From positions 20,447-84,446 of the forward strand of contig JACWEK010000002.1 of the NCBI GenBank assembly GCA_014653535.1: a stretch of 64,000 nt of DNA, read 5' to 3'. This DNA is from Pelagibacterales bacterium SAG-MED43 (GTDB lineage: Bacteria > Pseudomonadota > Alphaproteobacteria > Pelagibacterales > Pelagibacteraceae). Within the stretch, counting starts at the first letter, position 1. Every line of letters begins with the position of its first letter. The position numbers were made by a program, and so were the translations under genes. This document shows, piece after piece, positions 18,854 to 30,461 of this stretch. Below the pieces are notes generated by a model that was not told the DNA's origin, searched no databases, and saw only the letters and a list, made by a program, of their open reading frames with translations.

Positions 18854-20212
18854 ATGTTTGAAAATTTAACTAATAAATTTGAAGAAATTTTTTCTTCTTT
18901 AAAAAAGGCTCCCTCCCTTGATGAAAATCAAGTTGATGAAGGTTTGAGAGGTATTAGACAGGCTTTACTTGAAGCAGACGTCTCCTTAGACGTTGCAAAA
19001 GAATTTATTGAAAAAGTTAAGCCAAAAGCTTTAGGACAAGAAATAATTAGATCAACATCACCTGGAGATATGGTAGTTAAGATCGTTTACGATGAGCTAG
19101 TAAGTTTATTAGGTGAAAAAAATAATGATGTAAATCTTAATGCGGTTCCTCCAGTGCCAATGATGCTAGTTGGATTACAAGGTTCTGGTAAAACTACCAC
19201 AACTGCTAAACTTGCAAGATATCTTGAAAATACGAAAAAAAAGAAAGTTATGATGGTTAGCTTAGATATCTATAGGCCAGCTGCCCAAGAACAATTAAAA
19301 TCTTTAGGGGAACAAAATAATATTTTAACGCTTCCCATAATTGAAGGCCAACAACCAGCTGATATTTGTCAAAGAGCTATTAGTGCAGCTAATTTAAATG
19401 GTGCTGATATTATATTATTTGATACTGCAGGCAGGACGCAGATCGATCTACAAATGATGAGTGAAATCAAACAAATTGAAAAAACAATTAATCCTGCAGA
19501 GACATTTTTGGTTGCAGATTCACTTACAGGACAAGTAGCGGCATCTGTTGCAAAAGAATTTAAAAATACTGTAAATATTTCTGGAATAATTTTAACTAGA
19601 GCAGATGGTGATGCTAGAGGTGGAGCAGCAGTTAGTATGAAGTACGTTTCTCAAGTTCCAATTAAATTTTTAGGAATAGGTGAAAAAATTGAAAATCTTG
19701 AAGTATTTCATCCAGATAGAATTGCAAATAGAATTCTGGGCATGGGAGATATCGTATCTCTTGTAGAAAAAGCTGCACAAGATCTAGGTGAAGAAAATAT
19801 TAAAAAGGCTGAAGAAAATTTAAAAAAAGGACAATTTTCAATGCAAGATTATTTAACCCAATTAAGACAAATGAAAAAGATGGGTGGAATAGAAGGTGTA
19901 ATGTCTTTTATGCCAGGTGTATCCAAGGTTAAATCCCAAATGGATGCAGCAGGAATAGATGAAAGTGTTATTACTAAAAATGAAGCAATAATTTTGTCCA
20001 TGACAAAAAAAGAAAGAGAGAACCCAAAAATAATTGATGGTTCAAGAAAAAAAAGAATTGCGAGTGGCTCAGGTACAGACCCAGCTACTATCAATAAATT
20101 GTTAAAACAATTTAAAATGATGTCTGAAATGATGAAAAAGATGTCTAAAGGAAATCTGAAAGGTATGACTGATAAAGGAATACCGCCAGAATTATTTAAT
20201 CAATTAAAATAA
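18854..20212 (+). CDS. ffh: Signal recognition particle protein Ffh
   Basis: GLQGSGKTTTTAKLA, DTAGRTQID, Met-rich M domain. Confidence 0.98.
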   Translation: MFENLTNKFEEIFSSLKKAPSLDENQVDEGLRGIRQALLEADVSLDVAKEFIEKVKPKALGQEIIRSTSPGDMVVKIVYDELVSLLGEKNNDVNLNAVPPVPMMLVGLQGSGKTTTTAKLARYLENTKKKKVMMVSLDIYRPAAQEQLKSLGEQNNILTLPIIEGQQPADICQRAISAANLNGADIILFDTAGRTQIDLQMMSEIKQIEKTINPAETFLVADSLTGQVAASVAKEFKNTVNISGIILTRADGDARGGAAVSMKYVSQVPIKFLGIGEKIENLEVFHPDRIANRILGMGDIVSLVEKAAQDLGEENIKKAEENLKKGQFSMQDYLTQLRQMKKMGGIEGVMSFMPGVSKVKSQMDAAGIDESVITKNEAIILSMTKKERENPKIIDGSRKKRIASGSGTDPATINKLLKQFKMMSEMMKKMSKGNLKGMTDKGIPPELFNQLK

Positions 20213-20225
20213 AAAAGGAGAATAA

Positions 20226-20744
20226 ATGTTAAAGTTAAGACTATCAAGAGGTGGAACGAAGAAGAGACCCGTTTATAAAGTAGTTGTGGCGGACAGTAGA
20301 TTTGCAAGGGATGGAAGATTTATTGAAAAGGTTGGTTTTTTCAATCCATTACTTCCTAAAGAAAAAAAAGAAAGAATTGGACTTGAGGCTGAAAGAATTA
20401 AATATTGGCTAGGTCAAGGTGCACAGCCAACTACAAGAGTAGCAAGAATTTTAGGAGAAAATGAATTAATGCCTATGCCTGCTAATGGAAATAATCCTCA
20501 AAAAGCGATTGCTAAGAAAGATAGAAAAAAAGAAGGATCTGAAGAAGCTCCTAAAGCAGAAGCAGCACCAGCAGCAGAAGCTAAAAAGGAAGAAGCTCCT
20601 AAAGCAGAAGCAGCGCCAGCAGCAGAAGCTAAAAAGGAAGAAGCTCCTAAAGCAGAAGCAGCACCAGCAGCAGAAGCTAAAAAGGAAGAAGCTCCTAAAG
20701 CAGAAGCTAAAAAAGAAGAAGCTCCTAAAGAGGAAAAAAAATAA
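20226..20744 (+). CDS. rpsP: 30S ribosomal protein S16 with long repetitive C-terminal tail
   Basis: MLKLRLSRGGTKKRPVYKVVVADSR core; A/P/K/E-rich tail after the S16 domain. Confidence 0.97.
   Translation: MLKLRLSRGGTKKRPVYKVVVADSRFARDGRFIEKVGFFNPLLPKEKKERIGLEAERIKYWLGQGAQPTTRVARILGENELMPMPANGNNPQKAIAKKDRKKEGSEEAPKAEAAPAAEAKKEEAPKAEAAPAAEAKKEEAPKAEAAPAAEAKKEEAPKAEAKKEEAPKEEKK
20541..20735 (+). repeat. 48-bp in-frame tandem repeat encoding EEAPKAEAAPAAEAKK
   Basis: GAAGAAGCTCCTAAAGCAGAAGCAGC(A/G)CCAGCAGCAGAAGCTAAAAAG at 20541, 20589 and 20637, then a truncated copy at 20685. Confidence 0.95.
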
Positions 20745-20752
20745 TCTAAAGT

Positions 20753-21445
20753 TTGTTTATGTTTCAAGCTCAAGTATTTACTCTTTATCCTGAGGTTTTT
20801 CCTGGCCCATTAGCTAAAAGTCTTTATGGAAAAGCTTTGTCTAATAAATTATGGAATTTAAACGTAATAAACATTAGAGACTCAGCTACTGACAAACACA
20901 AAACAGTTGATGACACTCCGTATGGTGGAGGAACAGGAATGTTATTAAAAGCTGATGTTTTAGCAAAAGCGCTTGATCAAAAAGTTAAAAAAGGAGAGAG
21001 AATTTTTTATCTTTCACCAAAAGGTAAAAAATTTGATCAAAAACTTGCTCAAAAATTATCAAAAGAAAAATCTATATCTTTGATATGTGGTCATTTTGAA
21101 GGAGTAGATGAAAGAGTTTTAACTACAAGGAATATTGAAGAATTAAGTATAGGAGATTATGTTTTGTCAGGGGGTGAAACTGCTGCGTTAGTAGTGCTTG
21201 ATAGTATTTTGAGACTTTTGCCAGGAGTTATAGGAAATGATAAATCTTCACTCGATGAAACCTTTGAAAATGGTCTTTTAGAATATCCTCAATATACAAA
21301 ACCTCAAATATGGGAAGAAAAATCAGTACCAGATGTATTATTATCAGGAGATCATAATAAAATTAAAGACTGGCGTTTATCTCAATCTGAGGCTATAACA
21401 CGCGACCGAAGACCAGATTTATGGCAAAAATATAAGAAAAACTAG
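20753..21445 (+). CDS. trmD: tRNA (guanine-N1)-methyltransferase TrmD
   Basis: [32 protein letters not shown]. Confidence 0.97.
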   Translation: MFMFQAQVFTLYPEVFPGPLAKSLYGKALSNKLWNLNVINIRDSATDKHKTVDDTPYGGGTGMLLKADVLAKALDQKVKKGERIFYLSPKGKKFDQKLAQKLSKEKSISLICGHFEGVDERVLTTRNIEELSIGDYVLSGGETAALVVLDSILRLLPGVIGNDKSSLDETFENGLLEYPQYTKPQIWEEKSVPDVLLSGDHNKIKDWRLSQSEAITRDRRPDLWQKYKKN

Positions 21446-21461
21446 TTTGTTAAATATTAAA

Positions 21462-22022
21462 ATGAAAACAATAGAAGAAATAAACCAACACAATGTTAAA
21501 AAGATTTTATCTGGAAAAAAAATACCAGAATTTTATCCAGGTGATGTTGTTAAAGTTGGTGTTAGAATTACAGAAGGTAAAAAAGAGAGAATTCAATACT
21601 TTGAAGGTGTGTGCATAGCTAAAAAAAGTAGAAACATAAATTCTTCATTTACAGTAAGAAAAATCTCTTTTGGTGAGGGTGTAGAAAGAACTTTTCCTTT
21701 ATTTGGACCAGTAATAGACTCAATTAAAGTTATTAGATCTGGAAAAGTAAGAAGAGCTAAACTTTATTATTTAAGAGATAGAACTGGTAAATCAGCAAGA
21801 ATTACAGAAAAGATTAGAAAAAAAATTGGAATTGATCTTGAAGTAAAACCAGAGACAGTAACCGAAGAAAATATTGTACCAGTAGCTGAAACTTCAAAAG
21901 AAGAGGTATCTAAAACAGATATGGCTTCAGCAACAGAAACTAAAGAAGTAAAAAGTGAAAAAGACTTTAAGTCTGAAAATAAAACAGACAATAAACTTGA
22001 AAATATACCAGAAAAAAAATAA
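21462..22022 (+). CDS. rplS: 50S ribosomal protein L19 with acidic/Thr-rich C-terminal extension
   Basis: [38 protein letters not shown]. Start placed at ATG 21462 rather than the listed 21447. Confidence 0.96.
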   Translation: MKTIEEINQHNVKKILSGKKIPEFYPGDVVKVGVRITEGKKERIQYFEGVCIAKKSRNINSSFTVRKISFGEGVERTFPLFGPVIDSIKVIRSGKVRRAKLYYLRDRTGKSARITEKIRKKIGIDLEVKPETVTEENIVPVAETSKEEVSKTDMASATETKEVKSEKDFKSENKTDNKLENIPEKK

Positions 22023-22033
22023 CTTTTTTTTCA

Positions 22034-23437
22034 ATGCCCAATACTCTTTACGATAAAATTTGGAACGATCACTTAGTAGACCAACAAGAAGATGGCACAG
22101 CTTTATTGTTTGTTGATAGACATTTGGTTCATGAAGTAACTAGTCCACAGGCATTTGAGGGTTTAAGAAATTCAAATCGTAAAGTGAGACACCCAAATTT
22201 AACACTTGCAGTTGCTGATCATAATGTTCCAACAACTGATAGATCAAAAGGAATTTCTGATAAAGATTCAAAAATACAAGTTGAAACTTTAGAGGCTAAT
22301 TGCAAAGAATTTGGAATTAAATTATTTGGAATGAACGATAAAAGACAAGGAATTGTACATGTTACAGGTCCAGAGCAAGGTTTTACTCAACCTGGAACAG
22401 TAATAGTATGTGGTGATAGTCATACAGCAACGCACGGTGCTTTTGGTTCCTTGGCATTTGGAATTGGAACTTCAGAAGTAGAACATGTTTTGGCAACTCA
22501 AACATTAGTTCAAAAAAAAGCCAAAAATTTTAAAGTAAATGTTAATGGTAAACTTCCATTAGGAGTAACCTCTAAAGATGTTATTTTACAAATAATTGGA
22601 AAAATTGGTACAGCAGGTGGAACAGGTTGTGTGATAGAATATGCTGGTGACTTAATTAGATCATTAAGTGTTGAGCAAAGAATGACAATTTGCAATATGA
22701 CCATAGAAGGTGGGGCTAGAGCAGGATTAATAGCGCCAGATGAAAAAATATTTAAATATTTAGAAGGTAGACCAATGTCTCCAAAAGGTGAAGATTGGAA
22801 TAAGGCTTTAGAATATTGGAAAAATTTAAAGACAGATGATAACGCTAAATTTGATAAAGAAATTGATCTTAAAGCAGAAGAGATTTTACCAATGATAACT
22901 TGGGGAACTTCACCACAAGACGTAATTACCATAGATCAAAAGGTTCCAAATCCTCAAAATGAAAAAGATGAGGACAGAAAAAATTCTTTAGAGAGATCCT
23001 TAAACTATATGGGTTTAAAACCTAATATGGCTGCGAAAGATATTAAGATAGACAAAGTTTTTATAGGAAGTTGTACTAATGGAAGAATAGAAGATCTAAG
23101 AGAAGCAGCGAAAATTTTAAAAGATAAAAAAATTGCGTCTCATGTTCAGGCCATGGTAGTTCCGGGATCAGGATTAGTAAAAGAACAAGCTGAACAAGAG
23201 GGGTTAGATAAAATATTTGTTAATTCTGGTTTTGAATGGAGAGAGCCAGGTTGTTCGATGTGTTTAGCCATGAATGCAGATAAGCTTAAACCCCAAGAAA
23301 GATGTGCGTCTACATCAAATAGAAATTTCGAAGGAAGACAAGGAAGAGGTGGCAGAACACATTTAGTAAGCCCTGGAATGGCTGCTGCTGCTGCAATTTC
23401 TGGAAATCTTGATGATGTTAGAAAGTACCAAAATTAA
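22034..23437 (+). CDS. leuC: 3-isopropylmalate dehydratase large subunit
   Basis: [47 protein letters not shown]. Confidence 0.98.
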   Translation: MPNTLYDKIWNDHLVDQQEDGTALLFVDRHLVHEVTSPQAFEGLRNSNRKVRHPNLTLAVADHNVPTTDRSKGISDKDSKIQVETLEANCKEFGIKLFGMNDKRQGIVHVTGPEQGFTQPGTVIVCGDSHTATHGAFGSLAFGIGTSEVEHVLATQTLVQKKAKNFKVNVNGKLPLGVTSKDVILQIIGKIGTAGGTGCVIEYAGDLIRSLSVEQRMTICNMTIEGGARAGLIAPDEKIFKYLEGRPMSPKGEDWNKALEYWKNLKTDDNAKFDKEIDLKAEEILPMITWGTSPQDVITIDQKVPNPQNEKDEDRKNSLERSLNYMGLKPNMAAKDIKIDKVFIGSCTNGRIEDLREAAKILKDKKIASHVQAMVVPGSGLVKEQAEQEGLDKIFVNSGFEWREPGCSMCLAMNADKLKPQERCASTSNRNFEGRQGRGGRTHLVSPGMAAAAAISGNLDDVRKYQN

Positions 23438-24043
23438 ATGCAAAAATTTAATACGCTAAAGAGCATTCCAGCATATCTACCAATAGTAAATATTGATACA
23501 GATATGATAATACCAAAACAATTTTTAAAAACTATAAAAAGAACTGGTCTTGGCAAAAACTTATTTTTTGAGATGAGATATGATGATCAAGGCAAAAAAA
23601 TAAGTGATTTTATTTTAAATAAAAATCCGTTTAATAATTCTAAAATTTTAATTGCTGGAAAAAATTTTGGTTGTGGTTCATCTAGAGAGCATGCCCCATG
23701 GGCATTGTTAGATTTTGGTATAACTTGTGTCATCAGCTCAAGTTTTGCGGATATCTTTTATAGTAATTGTTTTAAAAATGGAATTTTACCAATCATTCTT
23801 GAAGAAGATAAAATTAAGGAGCTATCTGAATATGCAAATCGAAAAGAGGAAATTTCAGTGGATCTCAATGAAAACAAAATTTTTTACGGAAATAATGAAA
23901 TAAAATTTGATTTAGATGCATTTAAAAAAAAATGTCTCTTAGAAGGATTAGACGATATAGCACTTTCTCTAAAAAAATCGGAAAAAATTGAAAATTTTGA
24001 AAAAAATTTAAAAGATAAAAAACCTTGGATTTTTAATGATTAA
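23438..24043 (+). CDS. leuD: 3-isopropylmalate dehydratase small subunit
   Basis: [31 protein letters not shown]. Confidence 0.98.
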   Translation: MQKFNTLKSIPAYLPIVNIDTDMIIPKQFLKTIKRTGLGKNLFFEMRYDDQGKKISDFILNKNPFNNSKILIAGKNFGCGSSREHAPWALLDFGITCVISSSFADIFYSNCFKNGILPIILEEDKIKELSEYANRKEEISVDLNENKIFYGNNEIKFDLDAFKKKCLLEGLDDIALSLKKSEKIENFEKNLKDKKPWIFND

Positions 24044-25142
24044 AGTAAAAAAAAGAAAAATTTTATTATTACCAGGTGATGGTATTGGTCCTGAAGTTAT
24101 AAGTGAAGTAAAAAAAATAATTAATTGGTTTAACGATAAAAAATCACTTGATTTTGAAATAGATCAAGATCTTGCTGGTGGGTGTTCATTTGACAAACAC
24201 GGAACTCCTATAACTGATGAAGTATTTTATAAAGCTTTAGAAAGTGCTGCTGTAATATTAGGGGCAGTTGGAGGTCCAAAGTGGGATAATGTAGAATTTT
24301 CAAAAAAACCTGAAAGAGCACTATTAAAACTCAGAAAAGAATTAAAATTATTTGCAAACTTAAGACCTGCTATTTGTTTTAAACAATTAGTTGATGCGTC
24401 AACTTTAAAACCAGAAATTGTTTCTGGTTTAGATATTATGATAGTAAGAGAACTAACGGGTGGAATATACTTTGGTGAACCTCGAGGGATTAAACCAATT
24501 GAAAATGGTGAAAGAAAAGGAATTAATACTCACACATACACAAGTAGTGAAATAATTAGAGTCGCTAAAATTGCTTTCGATTTAGCAAAAAAAAGATCAA
24601 ACAAAGTTACATCGTGTGAAAAATCAAATGTTATGGAAGCAGGGCAACTATGGAGAGAAGAAGTCCAAGCATTACATGAAAAAGAATATAAAGATGTAGA
24701 ACTAAGCCATATGCTTGCTGATAACTGTGCTATGCAATTACTAAGAAATCCTAAACAGTTTGATGTAATTGTAACAGATAATTTATTTGGAGATATGCTA
24801 TCTGATCAGGCATCAATGCTGACAGGATCTCTAGGGCTTTTACCATCTGCATCTTTAGGTGCTAAAAATGAAGATGGAGAAATGAGAGCAATGTATGAAC
24901 CAATTCATGGTTCAGCCCCAGATATAGCTGGTAAAGGAATTGCAAATCCAATTGCAACTATATTGAGCTTTGCTATGGCTTTAAGGTATTCTTTAGACCT
25001 AGATAAAGAGGCTGAAGCTCTAGAAAAAGCAGTACAGGATGTACTAAATGATGGATTAAGAACAAAAGATATTCTATCAGATGGAACGAAAGAAGTATCA
25101 ACCTCTCAAATGGGAGATGCGATAATTTCAAAATTGCAATAA
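24036..25142 (+). CDS. leuB: 3-isopropylmalate dehydrogenase
   Basis: [33 protein letters not shown]. Confidence 0.98.
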   Translation: MIKVKKRKILLLPGDGIGPEVISEVKKIINWFNDKKSLDFEIDQDLAGGCSFDKHGTPITDEVFYKALESAAVILGAVGGPKWDNVEFSKKPERALLKLRKELKLFANLRPAICFKQLVDASTLKPEIVSGLDIMIVRELTGGIYFGEPRGIKPIENGERKGINTHTYTSSEIIRVAKIAFDLAKKRSNKVTSCEKSNVMEAGQLWREEVQALHEKEYKDVELSHMLADNCAMQLLRNPKQFDVIVTDNLFGDMLSDQASMLTGSLGLLPSASLGAKNEDGEMRAMYEPIHGSAPDIAGKGIANPIATILSFAMALRYSLDLDKEAEALEKAVQDVLNDGLRTKDILSDGTKEVSTSQMGDAIISKLQ

Positions 25143-25168
25143 TCTATTAATTATCCTAAACTAAATCT

Positions 25169-26932
25169 ATGCCAAGCTACACTGCACCAGTAGAGGATAT
25201 GATGTTTCTTTTTGAGAAACTAAGAGATAATAAAAATTATAATGAATTAGAAAAATATAAAGAAGTCAGCTCAGATTTAGTTAAAGATATTTTAGAAGAA
25301 GCTGCAAAGATAAATCAAAATTTGATCTTACCACTTGCTAAAGTTGGTGACGAAAATCCTGCAAGTTTAGAAAATGGAGTTGTAAGAACACCTCCCGGAT
25401 ATAAAGAGGCCTATCAAAAGTATATTGAAGATGGGTGGACTTCTTTATCTTGTGATCCAAAATATGGCGGCCAAGGAATGCCTAAAACTGTTAGTGCTTT
25501 TTTTGATGAAATGCTCTCATCTTCAAGTTTATCTTTTAAACTTTATAGTGAACTTAGTATAGGGGCATATAATTGTATAAATCATCATGCTTCAGATGAG
25601 ATAAAAAATAAATATTTACCAAAAATTGTTGAGGGTAAATGGAGTGGTACAATGTGCTTAACAGAACCAGTTTGTGGAACTGATTTAGGGCTTCTAAAAA
25701 CTAAAGCTGAAAAACAAACTGATGGAACATATAAACTTACTGGACAGAAAATATTCATTACTTCTGGTGATCAAGATCTTACAGAAAATATTATTCATTT
25801 AGTAATTGCTAGATCGACTGACTCTCCAGCTGGCACTAAAGGCATAAGTTTATTTTTAGTACCTAAATGTATAGTCAATGAAGATGGAAGTGTTGGTCCT
25901 AAAAATGGAATATCAACGGGTTCTATTGAAAGTAAAATGGGAATTAAGGGTTCAGCAACATGTGTTCTGAATTTCGACGGTGCAACTGGTTATATGATTG
26001 GAAAAAAAGACAAAGGTTTAAGTGCGATGTTTACAATGATGAATCTTGAAAGAATTGTTGTTGGTATTCAAGGACTAGGAATTTCAGAAATTGCTTATCA
26101 AAATTCTCTTGCTTATGCCAAGGAAAGAAAACAAGGTAAAACTAACAATACTAAATCATCTAATGGAGCAGATTTTATAATTGAACACGCTGACATTAGA
26201 AGAACATTATTAAACATGAAATCAATTATAGAAGGTGAGAGAGCATTATGTTTTTGGCTATCTCAACAGACAGAAGTCAGCTTGTATCATCACAATGAAA
26301 AGATCCGTCAGGAGGCTTCAGACTTTGTTTCATTAATGACACCTGTTGTAAAATCATTGTTTACAGATCTAGGCATGGAAATTACTAACGATGCAATGCA
26401 AATTCATGGAGGCTATGGCTATACAAAAGATCAAGGAATAGAGCAATTATACCGTGACAACAGAATAACACCTATATATGAAGGGACTAATTCAGTACAA
26501 GCAGCAGATTTAGTTTTTAGAAAATTAAATAATAAAAATGGAAATATCATTAATAAATTTTTAGATTTGATTAAATCTGAGATTAATTCGAACAACGATC
26601 AAATTAAGCCATTTACAAAAGAATTTACTTATCATTTAAATATTTTAAGTAAGTTTAGTGAGTGGACAATTGAAAAAGCGAAAACAGATAAAGATGATGT
26701 AAGTGCTGCTGCTAATGATTATCTAAAAACACTTGGGTACGTATCAGTTGCCTTTGCTTGGATAAAAGTTTTAGAGGTAAGCTTTAATAATTTTAATGAA
26801 AATAAAAAATTCTATGAAGAAAAAATAAATACTGCTAAATTCTATTTTGATAAAGTTTTACCAAGAGCTGAGCAACACTATAAATCAGCTATTTCTGGTA
26901 GTTCAAATATAATGAATTTTAAATTTAATTAA
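25169..26932 (+). CDS. dmdC: Acyl-CoA dehydrogenase, probable methylmercaptopropionyl-CoA dehydrogenase DmdC
   Basis: Long acyl-CoA dehydrogenase (587 aa) with MCLTEPVCGTDLG, QIHGGYGYTKD; clustered with dmdB and dmdA. Confidence 0.85.
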   Translation: MPSYTAPVEDMMFLFEKLRDNKNYNELEKYKEVSSDLVKDILEEAAKINQNLILPLAKVGDENPASLENGVVRTPPGYKEAYQKYIEDGWTSLSCDPKYGGQGMPKTVSAFFDEMLSSSSLSFKLYSELSIGAYNCINHHASDEIKNKYLPKIVEGKWSGTMCLTEPVCGTDLGLLKTKAEKQTDGTYKLTGQKIFITSGDQDLTENIIHLVIARSTDSPAGTKGISLFLVPKCIVNEDGSVGPKNGISTGSIESKMGIKGSATCVLNFDGATGYMIGKKDKGLSAMFTMMNLERIVVGIQGLGISEIAYQNSLAYAKERKQGKTNNTKSSNGADFIIEHADIRRTLLNMKSIIEGERALCFWLSQQTEVSLYHHNEKIRQEASDFVSLMTPVVKSLFTDLGMEITNDAMQIHGGYGYTKDQGIEQLYRDNRITPIYEGTNSVQAADLVFRKLNNKNGNIINKFLDLIKSEINSNNDQIKPFTKEFTYHLNILSKFSEWTIEKAKTDKDDVSAAANDYLKTLGYVSVAFAWIKVLEVSFNNFNENKKFYEEKINTAKFYFDKVLPRAEQHYKSAISGSSNIMNFKFN

Positions 26933-26933
26933 T

Positions 26934-28550
26934 ATGAATCCTTATGATTCTAATTTAGATAAAAATAGAGCAAATTATGTTCCGTTAACGCCATTATCAT
27001 TCTTAGAAAGAGCAAAAGAGGTTTATCCTAATTATGAAGCTATAGTCTATGAAGATAGAAAATATACTTGGAGCGAGGTACATAAACGAGCTACTAAATT
27101 TGCTAGTGCTCTGGAAAAAATTGGTATAACCAAAGGAGATACTGTTTCATTTTTAGCATTTAATACACCAGAAATTTTTGAGGCACACTACTCTGTTCCT
27201 ATGACGGGTGCAGTGTTAAACACAATCAATATAAGATTAGACGCTAACACAATCTCATATATTTTGAATCATAGTGACGCAAAAGTATTAGTTGTCGATA
27301 GACAACTTCATACTGAGGTTAAAAAAGCATTAAATAAATTAAATAAAAAAATTATTATAATTGATATTCACGATCAGTTTGCAGATCAATCTAAATTAGA
27401 AAAAATTGGAGAATTGGAATATGAAAGTTTTTTAAATATGGGCGATGATAATTATATTTGGAAAATGCCAGAAGATGAATGGCAAGCTATATCATTAAGT
27501 TACACTTCAGGGACAACAGGAAATCCAAAAGGAGTTGTATATCATCATAGAGGATCTTATCTAATGTCAACTGGAAGTGCTGTTGCATGGAATATGCCAA
27601 ATAGACTAAATTTTTTAACAGTCGTTCCTATGTTTCATTGTAATGGATGGTGCTATCCTTGGACAGTTCCAATGTTAAATGGAAGAACTATTTGTTTAAG
27701 AAATATAGATGTAAAAAAAATTTTTGAATTAATAGACAAATATAATGTAACTCATTTTGGCGGCGCTCCTATAGTATTAAATATGTTAACAGGTGCTCCC
27801 GAAAGCGATCGAAAAAAATTAAAACATAAAGTACATGTTCTTACGGCAGGAGCTCCACCACCAAGTATAATTTTCAAAAAGATGAAAGAACTTGGCTTTG
27901 AAGTAATGCACGTATATGGCTTAACTGAGACTTATGGGCATGTCACTCAATGCGCCTGGAATGATGATTGGAATAATTTTGATGAAGATAAGCAGAATGA
28001 AATTAAAGCAAGACAAGGAGTTAGGTATCCTAATCTTGAGGGCGCAACCATAATGGATCCTGAAACAATGAAGGAAGTGCCAAAAGATGGAAAAACAATT
28101 GGTGAGATAATGCTCAGAGGAAATGTGGTCATGAAGGGTTATTTTAAAGACAAGGCTGCTACAGATAAAGCCATGGCTGGTGGCTGGTTTCACTCAGGAG
28201 ACTTGGCTGTAATCCATCCAGATGGATATGTAAAAATACAAGATAGATCAAAAGATATAATTATTTCAGGTGGAGAAAATATATCTTCAATTGAAATTGA
28301 AAATACTTTATCAAAGCATCCCTCTGTATCAATAGCGGCAGTTGTAGCTAAACCTGATGAAAAATGGGGAGAAGTACCCTGTGCATTTATTGAAATGGTT
28401 AAGGATAAACCTACCACCGATAAAGAATTAATTAATTTCTGTAAGGAAACATTAGCTGGTTTTAAAGTTCCAAAACAAGTAGTCTTTTGTGAATTGCCAA
28501 AAACTTCAACTGGTAAAATTCAAAAATTTGAATTAAGAAAAAAATTTTAG
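26934..28550 (+). CDS. dmdB: Acyl-CoA synthetase, probable methylmercaptopropionate-CoA ligase DmdB
   Basis: SYTSGTTGNPKGVVYHHRG; HVYGLTETYG; ISGGENISSIEIE; clustered with dmdA and dmdC. Confidence 0.85.
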   Translation: MNPYDSNLDKNRANYVPLTPLSFLERAKEVYPNYEAIVYEDRKYTWSEVHKRATKFASALEKIGITKGDTVSFLAFNTPEIFEAHYSVPMTGAVLNTINIRLDANTISYILNHSDAKVLVVDRQLHTEVKKALNKLNKKIIIIDIHDQFADQSKLEKIGELEYESFLNMGDDNYIWKMPEDEWQAISLSYTSGTTGNPKGVVYHHRGSYLMSTGSAVAWNMPNRLNFLTVVPMFHCNGWCYPWTVPMLNGRTICLRNIDVKKIFELIDKYNVTHFGGAPIVLNMLTGAPESDRKKLKHKVHVLTAGAPPPSIIFKKMKELGFEVMHVYGLTETYGHVTQCAWNDDWNNFDEDKQNEIKARQGVRYPNLEGATIMDPETMKEVPKDGKTIGEIMLRGNVVMKGYFKDKAATDKAMAGGWFHSGDLAVIHPDGYVKIQDRSKDIIISGGENISSIEIENTLSKHPSVSIAAVVAKPDEKWGEVPCAFIEMVKDKPTTDKELINFCKETLAGFKVPKQVVFCELPKTSTGKIQKFELRKKF

Positions 28551-28558
28551 GTAATCAG

Positions 28559-29335
28559 TTGATAATTGACATAGAAAACAAAAGTGTTCATGCATCTGAT
28601 GCTGGACAAGGTATAGATAGCTCGAAAGATACGATAGTATTTCTTCATGGAAGTGGTCTCTCTCATATTGTTTGGTCTTTAACCGAACAATTTTTTTCAA
28701 GTAAAAACTTTAATGTTCTTGCAATAGATTTACCAGGTCATGGTAATTCAGATGGTCCATGTTTAGATAGTATTGAAAAAATTACAGATTGGTTGGAAAA
28801 AGTATTTGAGAAACTAAATTTAAAAAATTTGACAATAATTGGTCATTCACAAGGATGTCTAGAAGCTCTTGAATATTCTTTTAAATATAAAGCAAGATTA
28901 AAAAAAATGGTTTTAATGGGTGGTTCATATCGAATGCCAGTAAATAAGGATCTAATAGATTTAGCGTCCAATGGTGACTCTGATGCCGTTAAATTAATGA
29001 TGAAATGGGGTTATAAAGGTTCTAAAAATTTTATTGGTGGAAATCCAATTGAAAGAATTATTCAATCACCTAGGGACATAAGTGAAATTTTAGCAGTTGA
29101 TCTTATTGCCTGTAATAATTATGCCAATGGGTTAGAGGCAGCTAAATCAATTAGTTGCCCAATCATGTTAGTTTTTGGTGAGTTGGATAAAATGGTTAAT
29201 TTAGAAGCTGGAAAAAAATTTGCAAACTTAGTTAATAATTCGATCACTCATATAATACCTGGATCTGGACATATGATTATGATTGAAAAAGCGTTTGAAA
29301 TGAGAGAGAAGGTCTTAGAATTTTTAAAAAAATGA
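28559..29335 (+). CDS. Alpha/beta hydrolase within the DMSP demethylation cluster
   Basis: GHSQGC nucleophile elbow, FLHGSGLSH oxyanion motif, late His in [12 protein letters not shown] start. Confidence 0.85.
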   Translation: MIIDIENKSVHASDAGQGIDSSKDTIVFLHGSGLSHIVWSLTEQFFSSKNFNVLAIDLPGHGNSDGPCLDSIEKITDWLEKVFEKLNLKNLTIIGHSQGCLEALEYSFKYKARLKKMVLMGGSYRMPVNKDLIDLASNGDSDAVKLMMKWGYKGSKNFIGGNPIERIIQSPRDISEILAVDLIACNNYANGLEAAKSISCPIMLVFGELDKMVNLEAGKKFANLVNNSITHIIPGSGHMIMIEKAFEMREKVLEFLKK

Positions 29336-30441
29336 AAAATTTCCCTATTGTAAAATCAAGAAGATTAAGAAGCACTCCTTATACAGATAGAATAGAGTCT
29401 CATGGAGTAAGCAGCTACACAGTTTATAACCATATGTTACTTCCAGCATCTTTTAAGTCTTTAGAGTCAGATTATGAACATTTAAAAAAATTTGTTCAAG
29501 TTTGGGATGTAGCAGCAGAAAGGCAAGTTGAAATTACTGGAAAAGATTCAGCAAAATTAGTTCAATTAATGACATGCAGAGATTTATCAAAATCAAAAGT
29601 TGGTAAATGTTACTATGCTCCACTAATTGATGATCAAGGATTATTAGTTAATGATCCAATCATTAATAAATTAGGAGAAGAAAGATGGTGGTTATCAATT
29701 GCAGACTCGGATGTAATTTTTTTTGCTAAAGGACTTGCAGCAGGAAATAAATTTGATGTTGATATCCATGAACCAAATGTAAATATTTTAGCAGTACAAG
29801 GTCCACTTTCAGATGATTTAATGGCAAAATTGTTTGGTGAAGAAATAAGACAATTAAAATTTTTTAACTTTAAATATTATGAATTTAAAAAAAAAAAATA
29901 CTTTATTGCTAGATCGGGCTGGTCAAAACAAAGTGGTTTTGAGATTTACGTTGAAGACAATTTAGCTGGTCAAGACCTTTATGATTATTTATTTGAATAT
30001 GGAGAAGAATTTAATGTAAAAGCTGGATGTCCCAATCTTATAGAACGAATAGAATCAGCATTGTTATCTTATGGAAACGATTTTGATAACAGAGACAATC
30101 CTTTTGAAGCAAATTTTGATAAGTTTGTAAATCTAGATAGTGAGGTTGAATTTTTAGGCAAAGAAAAACTCAAAAAATTAATGCAAGAGGGTATTACAAG
30201 AAAATTGATGGGAGTTATGATTGATCATAATAAAATTGATATGTATTGTGAAAAAACATTGCTAGATGATAATGATAATATCGTGGGCTATGTAAGATCA
30301 GCAACTTATTCTCCAACCTTCAAAAAGGTTATTGGTATTGCCATGATTAATAAACCTTATTGGAATAATAAAACCCAATTTAAGATAGATATTAATGAGA
30401 AAATATTTGTAGGAACAGTTTGCGATTTACCCTTCATTTAG
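29332..30441 (+). CDS. dmdA: Dimethylsulfoniopropionate demethylase DmdA
   Basis: GcvT-like protein of 369 aa; [31 protein letters not shown]-terminus; neighbours dmdB and dmdC. Confidence 0.88.
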   Translation: MKNFPIVKSRRLRSTPYTDRIESHGVSSYTVYNHMLLPASFKSLESDYEHLKKFVQVWDVAAERQVEITGKDSAKLVQLMTCRDLSKSKVGKCYYAPLIDDQGLLVNDPIINKLGEERWWLSIADSDVIFFAKGLAAGNKFDVDIHEPNVNILAVQGPLSDDLMAKLFGEEIRQLKFFNFKYYEFKKKKYFIARSGWSKQSGFEIYVEDNLAGQDLYDYLFEYGEEFNVKAGCPNLIERIESALLSYGNDFDNRDNPFEANFDKFVNLDSEVEFLGKEKLKKLMQEGITRKLMGVMIDHNKIDMYCEKTLLDDNDNIVGYVRSATYSPTFKKVIGIAMINKPYWNNKTQFKIDINEKIFVGTVCDLPFI

Positions 30442-30461
30442 TATAAAAATAAATCATTATC

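Noticed and set aside
20498-20773. Minus-strand ORF of 91 aa with ASSFLASAAGA repeats
   Set aside because: Antisense shadow of the rpsP tandem repeat; low-complexity artifact.
20485-20793. Plus-strand 102-aa Lys/Gln/Leu-rich ORF
   Set aside because: Out-of-frame reading of the rpsP repeat.
22510-22932. Minus-strand 140-aa ORF inside leuC
   Set aside because: Antisense to a strongly conserved gene; no independent support.
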